Assembly (NCBI GenBank): GCA_003956705.1
Contig: QZCP01000245.1
Span: 1-64,000, forward strand
DNA: 64,000 nt
Direction: 5' to 3'
DNA from: Brevipalpus yothersi
Lineage: Eukaryota; Arthropoda; Arachnida; Trombidiformes; Tenuipalpidae
Below the pieces are notes generated by a model. That model had not been told where the DNA came from, ran no database searches, and worked only from the letters and a program-made list of their open reading frames with translations. Positions 47,413 through 56,669 of the stretch are shown here, piece after piece (within the stretch, counting starts at the first letter, position 1; the number at the start of each line of letters is the position of its first letter). A program made the position numbers and the translations under genes.

Positions 47413-50400
47413 TTACATTCTTCTCACTATTCCATTTAGGCGGAGGGAGCGGGTGAAAAAGCTGGCTAATAATCTTAGATCTGCTATATTATCAATAATT
47501 TTGAGGGGTGCTGTCTGTAACGGCAGTTTATCTGTTATAAAATCTGGAATAAATGACCTGTTTAGCTTGCAACTATTGAGGAAGTGCGAGGTACTGAGGG
47601 GGCCAGAGCATCTACAGACTCTTTTGTAGGTCCATCGGTGCCAACTGCCTCTGATGATGTTGATATCATCGATAATACAGTCACTGAACCTCCACACGCG
47701 AATCTCTTCAAGAAGAGCTGGGTGTAGCAGGTGTTGGCTGGGTATTGAGGTGATGTCTATTGAAGTGGGGATAGGACAACCTAGAAATATGCATTTCACT
47801 TTAGGTTCGGCGAAAGCGATGAACCATAGAGTCTTTATTCTCTTGAGAACTTCTTTGAGGATGGAATTCTTCATCCTGGAGCAACTCGATGCATGTTTTC
47901 TCGATATAATTAATACAGCCCTTCTCACGCCACAGAAGTGCAACATCATGACGGCTAAGGCTATAGAGATGGCCTCAGTTGGATTTGGTGATAAAAAGTC
48001 CAGTTGTAGAGAACACTTCGGACCGTCCCACAACTGAAACCAGTGTCTGTGACCTGAGTTTCGAGCAGAGAAAGTGAGTTCGATGTCCGCTCGGACTCGA
48101 TCGATCCAGGTAAAGTCAATCAGAGTGGGTGAGTTCTCATATCTTATGATTGTGCGATGGGAGAGATCTAAGAGCACGGAATCAATCAATGAAAAATCTG
48201 GAGGCATGAAGGGTGAGACAGAGCTAATGCAGGCATCGCGATAGGCCATTTCAATGACTGTATTTGGATCCTGACTCGATAATAGTTGGAACATCGTTTG
48301 ACTGTGGAGACAGTTGCTTATCCCAATGATCGTTTCGCCCAGATGTATGCATTTTTGAGTTATTATCTTACAGGGTGAGAGGCAAAGGATGGGGGCATAA
48401 AATCTAAGAAGAGAGTTTACATTGCTTTCATAGATGTATGGCAGTACCTTCACTGGGCAGTTAGCAAATTCCCGAGCTTTTCGTTTGAAGGCTATTAGAA
48501 GAAAGTCCAGTTTTCGGGCGAGTGGTTTTTCGAAGCCCTCTTTATCACCTTGTTTGATGTTTATCCCTGCGAATGTAATGTGGTCCTCATTCGGGAAATT
48601 TCTTTTGATAAACGGGTGGTTGCTGAACAATAAGCTCTTTGTCTTTGCGTGGTTGAGATGGAGCCCACATTTTGCTAAAAGTGATTCCAGCTTGTTGACC
48701 ACGAAGTGGGTTACATGCTGTTGGAAGAGCCTTATTGTTCCGTATGAGTGGTCTCTATCGAAACCTTTCGTGCTGAAGGGAATACAGTGTGAGACTATCA
48801 GAATGTCATCTGCGAACTTGAATGTGAAGAAATCTATGTCTCTAGTTTCAGCCAAATAAACATCCCGAGTCGCGCTCGTGAATAGAAGTGGGCTTAGCCT
48901 AGCCCCTTGAAAGCTGCCCTTCGAATAGCTACGATATAAAATGGTGTCATCATCATTTCGAATTAAGCTAATGCGATTCTGGATCAAGTTCCGAATGAAT
49001 AGGAGAAGATGTTGTGGGATGCCTTTTTCTGATAGGCCCTCGATCGCATTTCCGAGATCGAAGTCCTCAAAGGCGTTCTCGATGTCCACCGATACGATTA
49101 CTCGAAACATGAATCGTGGGTTGGCATCAATGTGTAGTAGTCTCGAAAGTTCAATTAAGATGTTTCTAATACCACGATTTTTGCAAAAACCAAATTGTCT
49201 AGGAAAGATATCAACTTGGTCATATCTGGAGAGCAGCTGAAAGCAATATGAATCCATGAGTCTCACGAATGGATGCATTATCGCGATGGGTCGATATTTT
49301 TTGCCACAGCTCTTCTCGATCAAGGAAATGCGGCTGCAGATGTATTTAACCGGAAAGAAGCCAGTCTGAAAGCAACGGTCAAACAGAGCTCTGACGTTCA
49401 TATCAGCTTTTATGAAGATGGATAAAATCTTCCCTGTCATGAACGTGAAATAGAATGCTGTTTTTTTGTTCAATTTTCTAAAGATGACGTTCCACTCTGT
49501 GTTCGACAGGGGAGGGATCATAAGTCTGCTATCATGGATTTGAGGAATTAAAGTTCTAACTGGGCGGTCAGGTTGAAATCGTGACATGAAACTCGCTTTG
49601 CTCGACTCCAGCATGTCATATTGATTCTCCAGTATCTCGAATTTCTCCTTGTTCCATCGATTTCCCAAAATCATTCTGGCTAGGCGCCATGGTGGAAGTT
49701 TCTTATCTAGACGTTTGGATATGGCTGTACGCATCTCATTCTGTAGCAGTTTTATCTTCAAATCACATGAATCTAGTTTTCTTGAGAGTTGGCATAGTCT
49801 TGAGTATCTTCTCACATTCGTGATCTTGAGACGTCTAATGGAAGTTTTAATCTTTTTTCTTTCCTTTAACAATGATACTCTCTTCGAACTTGGTGAGCGG
49901 AAGAGGGAAGTGCATTTACTAGCTAGATTGGTAATATGACCATCTAGCTTCATGAATGCGAGATCCATGTCCATCAATTGATGATGTGTGAAGGGGTGAG
50001 ATTTGCATAATGACTCCAGACGTGAATAATTAATTCGCTCACTCTCAATCACTATTGTAACGAAATCAAATTTCACATGGATTCCTTTATGGTCTGAGAA
50101 TTTGAGTACTATGCAATTGGAGGATATAATCGGTCTCTTGATTGAACATAGAGCAATGTCTATCCAGTAATAGTTCCCATCACGGGTGTAAGTCCAATTT
50201 GAATCACTTGGAGTTGTACAAGATTTCAGATTGAACTTTGTAATTATATTGATCAGTTTAGCGCAATTCGATCTGCCAATATTGTAACTCCAGATCGGAT
50301 GTTCAGTGTTCACATCTCCCATGATGTAAACATCGTGACCCGAGAAGCATTTAGCGAGAATCTCTTCTAATTTCATGAATATCGAGCCGTGTGGATCCTC

Positions 50401-50724
50401 CCATGGTTTCCAGTAGATCTCAACGACACCAACTTGTCTCTTGTGCACAAGACCTTTGATTGCCACAATATCGAAGCCCAGTGGTTGTGCTGCCAATTTC
50501 CAGTTTCCTCTTGAGATTAACGAGCACGAGCCATTTTTGCTAAAATGTAGAGAAGGGTCGTATTCTCCTATGTCAATCGAAATCTCAGAGTATGATTCGC
50601 ACACACCCAAGCAGAAGACAGCATCTGAATGTTCCAAGCAATAGTCAAGCATTTCGAGGACACCATCTCTCCTACCCTGAGTGTTAGCATGAAAAATCGA
50701 AAAGTAGCTGCTTGTGCTCATCAT
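47413..50724 (-). CDS. Endonuclease/reverse transcriptase of a non-LTR retroelement
   Basis: Intact 1103-aa frame from ATG 50724. The AP-like endonuclease comes first: FSIFHANTQG (Asn), GVCESY (Glu), IMGDVNTEHPIW (GDxN..H), YYWIDIA (Asp) and SDHKG. The reverse transcriptase follows: SVDIENAFEDF (catalytic Asp), GSFQGARLSPLLF and the FADD box. Downstream is a weak RNase H-like segment (EAISIALAVMML...ISRKHAS) in which the usual acidic residues are not evident. C-terminal zinc knuckle C-x-C-x7-H-x4-C (CRCSG...HFLNSC). The enzyme would nick target DNA and copy the element RNA there by target-primed reverse transcription. The start overlaps the preceding ORF's stop as ATGA. Confidence 0.9.
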   Translation of the reverse strand: MMSTSSYFSIFHANTQGRRDGVLEMLDYCLEHSDAVFCLGVCESYSEISIDIGEYDPSLHFSKNGSCSLISRGNWKLAAQPLGFDIVAIKGLVHKRQVGVVEIYWKPWEDPHGSIFMKLEEILAKCFSGHDVYIMGDVNTEHPIWSYNIGRSNCAKLINIITKFNLKSCTTPSDSNWTYTRDGNYYWIDIALCSIKRPIISSNCIVLKFSDHKGIHVKFDFVTIVIESERINYSRLESLCKSHPFTHHQLMDMDLAFMKLDGHITNLASKCTSLFRSPSSKRVSLLKERKKIKTSIRRLKITNVRRYSRLCQLSRKLDSCDLKIKLLQNEMRTAISKRLDKKLPPWRLARMILGNRWNKEKFEILENQYDMLESSKASFMSRFQPDRPVRTLIPQIHDSRLMIPPLSNTEWNVIFRKLNKKTAFYFTFMTGKILSIFIKADMNVRALFDRCFQTGFFPVKYICSRISLIEKSCGKKYRPIAIMHPFVRLMDSYCFQLLSRYDQVDIFPRQFGFCKNRGIRNILIELSRLLHIDANPRFMFRVIVSVDIENAFEDFDLGNAIEGLSEKGIPQHLLLFIRNLIQNRISLIRNDDDTILYRSYSKGSFQGARLSPLLFTSATRDVYLAETRDIDFFTFKFADDILIVSHCIPFSTKGFDRDHSYGTIRLFQQHVTHFVVNKLESLLAKCGLHLNHAKTKSLLFSNHPFIKRNFPNEDHITFAGINIKQGDKEGFEKPLARKLDFLLIAFKRKAREFANCPVKVLPYIYESNVNSLLRFYAPILCLSPCKIITQKCIHLGETIIGISNCLHSQTMFQLLSSQDPNTVIEMAYRDACISSVSPFMPPDFSLIDSVLLDLSHRTIIRYENSPTLIDFTWIDRVRADIELTFSARNSGHRHWFQLWDGPKCSLQLDFLSPNPTEAISIALAVMMLHFCGVRRAVLIISRKHASSCSRMKNSILKEVLKRIKTLWFIAFAEPKVKCIFLGCPIPTSIDITSIPSQHLLHPALLEEIRVWRFSDCIIDDINIIRGSWHRWTYKRVCRCSGPLSTSHFLNSCKLNRSFIPDFITDKLPLQTAPLKIIDNIADLRLLASFFTRSLRLNGIVRRM

Positions 50725-51146
50725 ATGAAGTTGATGTTGAATGGGAAGCTGGGATCACGGATTTCAGTAGAAGTCTTCTCGTTGGCTATAACAGGAGTCA
50801 AACAGCATTCAGCGTTGATGAAATGTTCGCGAAACTGTGTATTGGTTGTGAATAAAGCGCGGCAGAGTGTACACCTAAATGAAGATATTCCTAGGTCGTG
50901 ATGGGTCCGTAATAGATTATATGGGATAATCCAGCACTTAGAGTCGAAGCATAAGATGACCCATCTGTCACTGGCGATTATGTCACTATATAAATTGATT
51001 AAAGACGCGATATCCGTAATATTAAATGAGTCGAAACTCTTGGAGTTGATGATCCGTCTAAGATTGGATTCAGAAGCACGATTAATTGTATTTTTTATGA
51101 TATTGCAGTATCTCAGCATATCATCTATGGAGTGTATCTCCATCAT
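50721..51146 (-). CDS. Retroelement zinc-module ORF 5
   Basis: The first ATG in this frame is at 51146, giving 141 aa, which matches its paralogues. The frame is open upstream to 51230 without another ATG. Helical N-terminal half, a strand segment (RWVILCFDSKCWIIPYNLL), then C-x2-C-x12-H-x5-C (CTLCRALF...EHFINAEC). The stop overlaps the start of the EN-RT ORF in ATGA (50721-50724). It is the only small ORF separated from its upstream neighbour by a real gap, 116 nt. Probable RNA-binding ORF1-type protein. Confidence 0.75.
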   Translation of the reverse strand: MMEIHSIDDMLRYCNIIKNTINRASESNLRRIINSKSFDSFNITDIASLINLYSDIIASDRWVILCFDSKCWIIPYNLLRTHHDLGISSFRCTLCRALFTTNTQFREHFINAECCLTPVIANEKTSTEIRDPSFPFNINFI

Positions 51147-51262
51147 TGGAATGAAATTGAGTGAGAACAAAATGGTAAAGTGAGTGACACATCTTTTACT
51201 TGTCAATAAAAATTTGCAATGGGTAATCAAAAGTGGGAGTAAAATTGTTTATGAGATGGAGA

Positions 51263-51694
51263 TTATGATTCAGTGTAGTTACGAGCGCGGCTCAGTAGAT
51301 CATCGATTTGTGAGTCTAAATTGTGTCTTTTGAAAATGTTAATGAAGATACAATCACCGTTAAGGATGTGAAATTTCGCGAGATGTCTTGTGTCAAAAAG
51401 TTGTGAACAGAAGCGGCAAAAGTAATTGCAAGTTGAGTGTCGAACACTGCGGTAAGTGATCAGTTCAAGATCACAAATCCAAATTTTCTGATCATAGAAT
51501 ATTGGGATGAAATCACGATCAATGTTTGACCAAATCTCTAGGATTTGGTCCAAGTTCGAAAATTGTGGTTCTAACACTGAATGGGCAATAGATGATGAGT
51601 ATAGCGATGATAGGATCGAGGCGTGATCTAACGTTGAAAGGTATTTAAAGTTCGATTCAATGTGGCGAAGGAAGGTTACTGAGTAGGTGATCAT
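51263..51694 (-). CDS. Retroelement zinc-module ORF 4
   Basis: 143 aa from ATG 51694, which overlaps the stop of ORF 3 as ATGA (51691-51694). Strand segment FIPIFYDQKIWICDLELI, zinc module C-x2-C-x12-H-x5-C (CRFCSQLF...FHILNGDC), then a short basic/acidic tail. Same layout and length as ORFs 1-3 and 5, with clearly diverged sequence, so the duplications are old. Confidence 0.75.
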   Translation of the reverse strand: MITYSVTFLRHIESNFKYLSTLDHASILSSLYSSSIAHSVLEPQFSNLDQILEIWSNIDRDFIPIFYDQKIWICDLELITYRSVRHSTCNYFCRFCSQLFDTRHLAKFHILNGDCIFINIFKRHNLDSQIDDLLSRARNYTES

Positions 51695-52128
51695 AATGAG
51701 GAGTTTCTGAGAGTGTTAGTAATGCTATCTCTTAGATACTGGCTAATGATAATCCCATCAATGAAGGGGCTGATTGCGATACATTTGTTGTAGAAGAAAT
51801 GGTTAAAAAAGATATTTTTCTCGTAAAATGTTTTTTTGCAGAGCTTGCACTTCAAACATGAGAATAAAAAACCTGGGATATCTTCTGAGAAGAGCTTGTC
51901 CAAGCTGCAAACGAATATGTTGTCCTCAAAGTAAAGAATCACGTAACTACCGTCAAAGGGCGAGAATGAGTTAAGGAGATCGTGGTAGTTCTGTTCGATG
52001 TGGTTGGAATTGATAATGATTTCCGAGGCAGAGATTAAGCGGTTCAATATATGACCAATCTGATCCTCAGTGAATAAATACCGTGTTTGGGCTCTATGAA
52101 GACGAAGAGTTGCCAACTGTAGATACAT
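51691..52128 (-). CDS. Retroelement zinc-module ORF 3
   Basis: 145 aa from ATG 52128, two bases after the stop of ORF 2 (TAACCATG). Strand segment SYVILYFEDNIFVCSLDKLF, then C-x2-C-x12-H-x5-C (CKLCKKTF...NHFFYNKC). It overlaps ORF 4 by four bases. Confidence 0.75.
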   Translation of the reverse strand: MYLQLATLRLHRAQTRYLFTEDQIGHILNRLISASEIIINSNHIEQNYHDLLNSFSPFDGSYVILYFEDNIFVCSLDKLFSEDIPGFLFSCLKCKLCKKTFYEKNIFFNHFFYNKCIAISPFIDGIIISQYLRDSITNTLRNSSL

Positions 52129-52130
52129 GG

Positions 52131-52565
52131 TTAGGCAGACAGTGCCTTACGACTTCTTGGTTCCGAGAGTTCCGTGTAAGTTTCTTCACTGTGTATTAGA
52201 ACTAGTACTTCGCACTCGTTGTTGTGAAAGTGTCTTGTGAAGCACTTGAAAGATGTAAACTTGCAAAAGCAGAAGGAACACCGAAGACACTCAGTGTGTA
52301 ATCTTTTTCTTTTTGGAAATCTGGATTTTCTGAATAGACGGTATGGGTCACAAAAATAAATTGTATAGTTCCATAAAAGCGGGATCAGGGTTCCAGTACT
52401 TAATCTGAAAATGATGCGTTCTAATGAAATTTCCTTTCTTTCTATTTCGAAAAAGTGGATGGCTACGTGACGCAAAAGTTTCTTAATCACCCGAAGTTCG
52501 ATGTCACCGATGAAACGTTCCGTTGTGGCACAATAATCATACAGTCTGACGGCTGTGAATTCCAT
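52131..52565 (-). CDS. Retroelement zinc-module ORF 2
   Basis: 144 aa. Its ATG (52565) shares a base with the stop of ORF 1 in the pentamer TAATG. Strand segment TLIPLLWNYTIYFCDPYRLF, a basic RKSRFPKRKR patch, then C-x2-C-x12-H-x5-C (CSFCFCKF...RHFHNNEC). The basic patch supports nucleic-acid binding. Confidence 0.75.
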   Translation of the reverse strand: MEFTAVRLYDYCATTERFIGDIELRVIKKLLRHVAIHFFEIERKEISLERIIFRLSTGTLIPLLWNYTIYFCDPYRLFRKSRFPKRKRLHTECLRCSFCFCKFTSFKCFTRHFHNNECEVLVLIHSEETYTELSEPRSRKALSA

Positions 52566-52987
52566 TAAAGATTGTCAAATATAATGGCTGCTGGTTCCTC
52601 CAACTCGATGTCGTTGGTCAGAAGATGGTTCAAAACAAAGATGATACACTCTAAGTTGTCGAAGTGTTCGTTGAATAAGGAGCGACTGGAGAAAATAGCA
52701 CTGCACAAAATGCACTGAACTCTATGAAGATTTTCAAGGTCAAAAATGAGTGAAGATGGATGACACCACCATATTCTGTAGTCGAATATGAAAGGTAAAC
52801 AATTATCGATGGTAGAAAATTCTAGTAAAGCCGAAATATTGTCTTCTTGATTTCGAACTCTTCCTAGGGAAACTTTCGCCAAACAACTTTCCTGGAGACG
52901 AGTTACGATTTCCTCGTATAAAAGCGGGTCACTTTTCAAGAATTTATCATGACAGTAGTCAATTAGAGAATTTATAGATCTGTCCAT
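52565..52987 (-). CDS. Retroelement zinc-module ORF 1
   Basis: 140 aa from the first ATG at 52987. Helical N-terminal half, strand segment CLPFIFDYRIWWCHPSSLIF, then C-x2-C-x12-H-x5-C (CILCSAIF...EHFDNLEC) and an acidic tail. It ends TAATG, where ORF 2 begins. Being the 5'-most frame, it would be the one reached by scanning ribosomes. Confidence 0.75.
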   Translation of the reverse strand: MDRSINSLIDYCHDKFLKSDPLLYEEIVTRLQESCLAKVSLGRVRNQEDNISALLEFSTIDNCLPFIFDYRIWWCHPSSLIFDLENLHRVQCILCSAIFSSRSLFNEHFDNLECIIFVLNHLLTNDIELEEPAAIIFDNL

Positions 52988-54589
52988 ATCAATCAATTGA
53001 ACCGAATCATGTAAATCGAAATGGTAATGTAAATGTGTGTGTGTATGTGTATAAGAAAAGTGAAACTGTGTTTATCACTTGTACATGAGACTGATGTTTA
53101 GTCTTGATTGCTTACATTTTGTACATCCTAACTAGTGTTCTTACTGATTTTAGGCTACTCTATCAAGCGCTGCTATCTGTTGTGAGTTTTTTCTTTTCTC
53201 ATTTTTTTTCTCAAAGAAAATCGAGATTGAAAAAGAATAGTTAATTGTAATTAATTGGATCAATTTATTATATCTGTTTGATCTATATTATTTAGATATT
53301 TTTCAACGTAATTTGGGGAAAAAATAAGAGTTTGATAGAAATGATTTTGATCATGAATTCTGATGAGTAAATTCCCAGATGCTTTCAAAGTTTGAATGGC
53401 TATTTATCCGTTACTTATACGAGAGGGAAGAAAAAGAAAAAAGAAAAAATATTTTATTTCATTAGAAGTAAGATCTATGATAATTTTTTTAGCAGTTTTT
53501 AAATTTGTGTGGTGATAATCAAGATAAATTTCTCAAATCTCACACATGAAAACTGGGGATCTTCAAATGTGAGAATAAATTTTTACATCAAGGCTGAAAG
53601 TTCAATGATCCTCTCTGACGAGTAGATGAGAAAATTTTTTTCAAGAACAGAGAGAAAGATATCTGGATTCAGAGAATTTTTTGGTCTACTCAACTTTTTG
53701 AACCAATTTCCTATATTTTCTATATTTTTCATACACTGTCATAAAAATGTCAATACTTCAAATCAACCCAATTCTTTTCAAAGGAAACCGTTTTCTGATT
53801 ACCCATGTACTGACACGATTTTTCATGTTCCTTTTTCATCCTCTCTTCACACTGATCTCTCAGATCCACACTCACATGGTATACATGGTTTATATGATTT
53901 AACGGCAGGAACTTGTCTTCCAACATGAATATTGACATCGAATAGCGATCAAATGTTACTTGATGTTTTCTAATTCACAATTATTCTCACAAACCATGAG
54001 TAGCGTAAATGGAGCAAATGAACATCATCTACTTTCTCTCTCTCTTTCCTCTCATCATCTCTCTATTCTTGTCCGCTCTCTAGACACGGTTGACTACAGT
54101 ATTTCTCCTTCTTCTCTCTCTTCCTATTGACTGGGAAAACTTTGTCAAAGGCCCTTTAATCACAATCAATTTATTCCTGGTCCAATTGGAATACAGCGTC
54201 AATTGAGTTCGCTCTTTAAGCCAAATAATAACAGGAAACAGTAAATTGGACATGATATTGTCGAGTATATTGATGATCTGCTTGTGTTATTTGAACTTCC
54301 ACTAGGCACATCACAGTTAGCGAAACTATCCGAACATCGTCCATCTGCTAGTGATCACATATTTTCAGATTGGACTTTGCGGTAGTTGTGAGCTTAAATT
54401 TTTCCTCATTGCTTGACCAAGTTGCTTGACCAAGCCCAATCAGTAAACTTTAAGAGGACAGTATTCATTTCAACAGTATCATTACATTGTATTGAAATTT
54501 AGAATAAGATCTTGCTGGAAATTTTTTCAACTTTCTTCAATATCCTTTTCAATTTTTTAATTTAAGTGAATACCAAGTAATTTCTCAAA
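52988..54589. other. Intergenic, pyrimidine-rich in part
   Basis: Holds the presumed 5' untranslated region of the retroelement, a GT tract near 53034-53052 and a CT-rich stretch at about 54030-54125. No gene recognised. Confidence 0.4.
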
Positions 54590-55399
54590 ATGTGTCAACA
54601 AAGAACTGCGGTCATCCTATTGAGTATATCCATATTCATAATGATCGCTGCAATGCTGATCCTACTATACACTTCCAATGTGGATGAGAAATCCAATAAT
54701 TCATCAAAAGATTCCGTTAAACTACCATACTCATCAGAATTCTGTTCAAATGCTCGAGCAAAATGTCGTGCCGATCCAGCTTGTCGAGTTGCACTCGATT
54801 ATATCCAAATTGCATGTCGCTACTCGGATCATGATTCTGTGTGCTCAAAATATTGCCAAACCATGGTAACCTGTCTGTCCACCAATCCTATGGCATCTGA
54901 TATATTCCAATGTTCCTGTGGACCATATCCATTGCCTAATGAGAGAAGAGCTCTCAACTCAATGCCAGTGACGCCCAATTCACTGGGCTCACAATTTTCA
55001 TCTTCAACCCAAAATCCATCCTCTTCATCCAATTCTCAATCAGCTTGGTGCTTCCCGCTTGATGTATCATGGTGTAAAAGAGATCATTTGACACCAACTA
55101 ATCGAGCAATTTGTGCTAATCTTGCAACATGTTCACCATTACCGCGAATTTGTAAAGCTAATTTGACCATCCAGGGCTGTGAACATGTTCAATTGGAGAG
55201 AGATGCTGAAGATGATTGCAATTATCTGTTCAATGAAACTCATTGCTCTAATTTGTGTTCAATGGACACAAAAACTGCCTATCAACGAACCAAAGTTCGA
55301 GCTCTCCATGAATGTATATGCCAAAAATATTCGACTCCATGTGATCTAGAAAAATCACTCATAGTCACCCATTGTTTGACCAGGAAACCGAATCAATGA
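54590..55399 (+). CDS. GAS1/GDNF-receptor-alpha-like protein
   Basis: Single exon, ATG 54590, 269 aa. Residues about 7-30 form a signal or anchor segment. Two cysteine-rich GDNF/GAS1-type domains follow. The first, about 50-110, has C-x3-RAKCRADPACRVALDYI and C-x3-CS-x2-C spacing and ends FQCSCG. The second, about 150-260, is similar and ends LHECICQ. They are separated by a Ser/Asn-rich linker. In vertebrates GFR-alpha and GAS1 are surface co-receptors for RET or Hedgehog. No GPI signal or second span is evident at the C-terminus here, so it may be secreted or anchored N-terminally. Confidence 0.7.
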   Translation: MCQQRTAVILLSISIFIMIAAMLILLYTSNVDEKSNNSSKDSVKLPYSSEFCSNARAKCRADPACRVALDYIQIACRYSDHDSVCSKYCQTMVTCLSTNPMASDIFQCSCGPYPLPNERRALNSMPVTPNSLGSQFSSSTQNPSSSSNSQSAWCFPLDVSWCKRDHLTPTNRAICANLATCSPLPRICKANLTIQGCEHVQLERDAEDDCNYLFNETHCSNLCSMDTKTAYQRTKVRALHECICQKYSTPCDLEKSLIVTHCLTRKPNQ

Positions 55400-56024
55400 T
55401 TCCAAGGAAAAAGGAAAATGAGTGACCTAAAGATCAGATTTTGATGATTAATTGATTCTCATTTCTTACTTCCGAAATTCGTCTTATTGATGATCTTTTC
55501 TTCTAATCATGATCATATATGATTTTTATCGATATTTGTGTGTGTGTGTATGTGGGCGTTTTCACTCAGTTATTGTCATGAATACGCATTTATATTTGGG
55601 AAATATATATCCATCTCTGACTATGCAGCAGAATCTAATGATAAATTTTACTCGGGAATATTTTTCCGTTTTGTATTTGCTCTCATCAGTGGAACTTATT
55701 TCTATGTGGATGAATACCACTTTCACCAATAATAATCATAAAAATATTGATAATATTTTGAATAAATGCACCAGAATGCACTTATCCATAGACAAATATT
55801 CAAAATAATTCAGTGTCAAGTGAAGATCAACATTAACCAAATTAAAAGCATCTCAACTCACCATACCATTTATGTAATTCCTTCGATGATATATTTATCT
55901 ATATGTATTTATTCAGAGGCGATTTATCTGGCTGAATGCTTTCCATCTCTCTCCCCCTCCTATATTTTCACAATTGACTGAATATGCTAATTAGAAATAC
56001 AAATGAGAATCTATTTTCGAGTTT

Positions 56025-56028
<4 letters not shown>

Positions 56029-56074
<46 letters not shown>
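56029..56074 (+). repeat. CT dinucleotide array
   Basis: About 23 uninterrupted CT units, directly visible. Confidence 0.95.
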
Positions 56075-56077
<3 letters not shown>

Positions 56078-56220
56078 TCTATTCTTCACATCCACCAGAC
56101 AAATGGCTGGCTCAACAGATGATCATCAATCGCTTTGCTATATACCCTCTCTTCAAACGTCATTCTTGAAGCTGCAGTTGAGCATATCATGGAGTAGAAA
56201 AGAGAGTAGAAAAAAGAGTG

Positions 56221-56222
<2 letters not shown>

Positions 56223-56315
<93 letters not shown>

Positions 56316-56316
56316 G
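56223..56316 (+). repeat. GA dinucleotide array
   Basis: About 32 uninterrupted GA units to 56287, then interrupted GAGAAAGA units to about 56316. It is the complement of the CT array 150 bp upstream. Confidence 0.95.
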
Positions 56317-56669
56317 TCTATCCATAGGCTCACGTTGAGAACAGTTCTGAGAGAAAGTGTTTCAAAACGACCAGAAGTAGCGGTGATAGTAGTGTAGAAT
56401 AAGGGAGGCTGTGAATAGATAAATTCTGAGTGTGTACAGATATTGATTGTGGGCAAAATCTGATGTGTATAAAAAGAGCAAAATGATTGTGTGATAAAAA
56501 TTGGCCAAATTTTTTCATCATCACCAAAAATTTACCACAATATATTTACACTGTGATTTCAACACATAATATTTGTTTTAAATATTGTTTTTCTTCTTCT
56601 CTGTTTGTTTGGATGAAAAAATCTCCAGTGATTTCAACTTGATTTACATAATTTTCGATCATAATCACA

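Larger units (their letters stand above)
47330..52990 (-). mobile_element. Non-LTR retroelement with five tandem zinc-module ORFs and an EN-RT ORF
   Basis: Six minus-strand ORFs occupy 52987-47413 with almost no spacing. In 5' to 3' order these are five paralogous 140-145-aa ORFs, then a 1103-aa ORF with AP-endonuclease and reverse transcriptase domains. A reverse-complement AATAAA lies at 47365-47370. I found no long terminal repeats. True ends are not visible: no clear target-site duplication or terminal tail was recognised, so the limits are approximate. The EN-RT places it among APE-type LINEs of the I/Jockey/R1 kind. The open frames argue for recent or current activity, or for selection as a host locus. 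Confidence 0.75.
55400..56669. other. Intergenic with inverted CT and GA arrays
   Basis: Contains a GT tract near 55537, the CT array 56029-56074 and the GA array 56223-56287. The final part is presumably the promoter and leader of the gene starting at 56670. No coding sequence supported. Confidence 0.5.

Noticed and set aside
47654..50644. Plus-strand open frames opposite the reverse transcriptase ORF
   Set aside because: They are antisense shadows without domains; the minus-strand frame has all EN and RT motifs.
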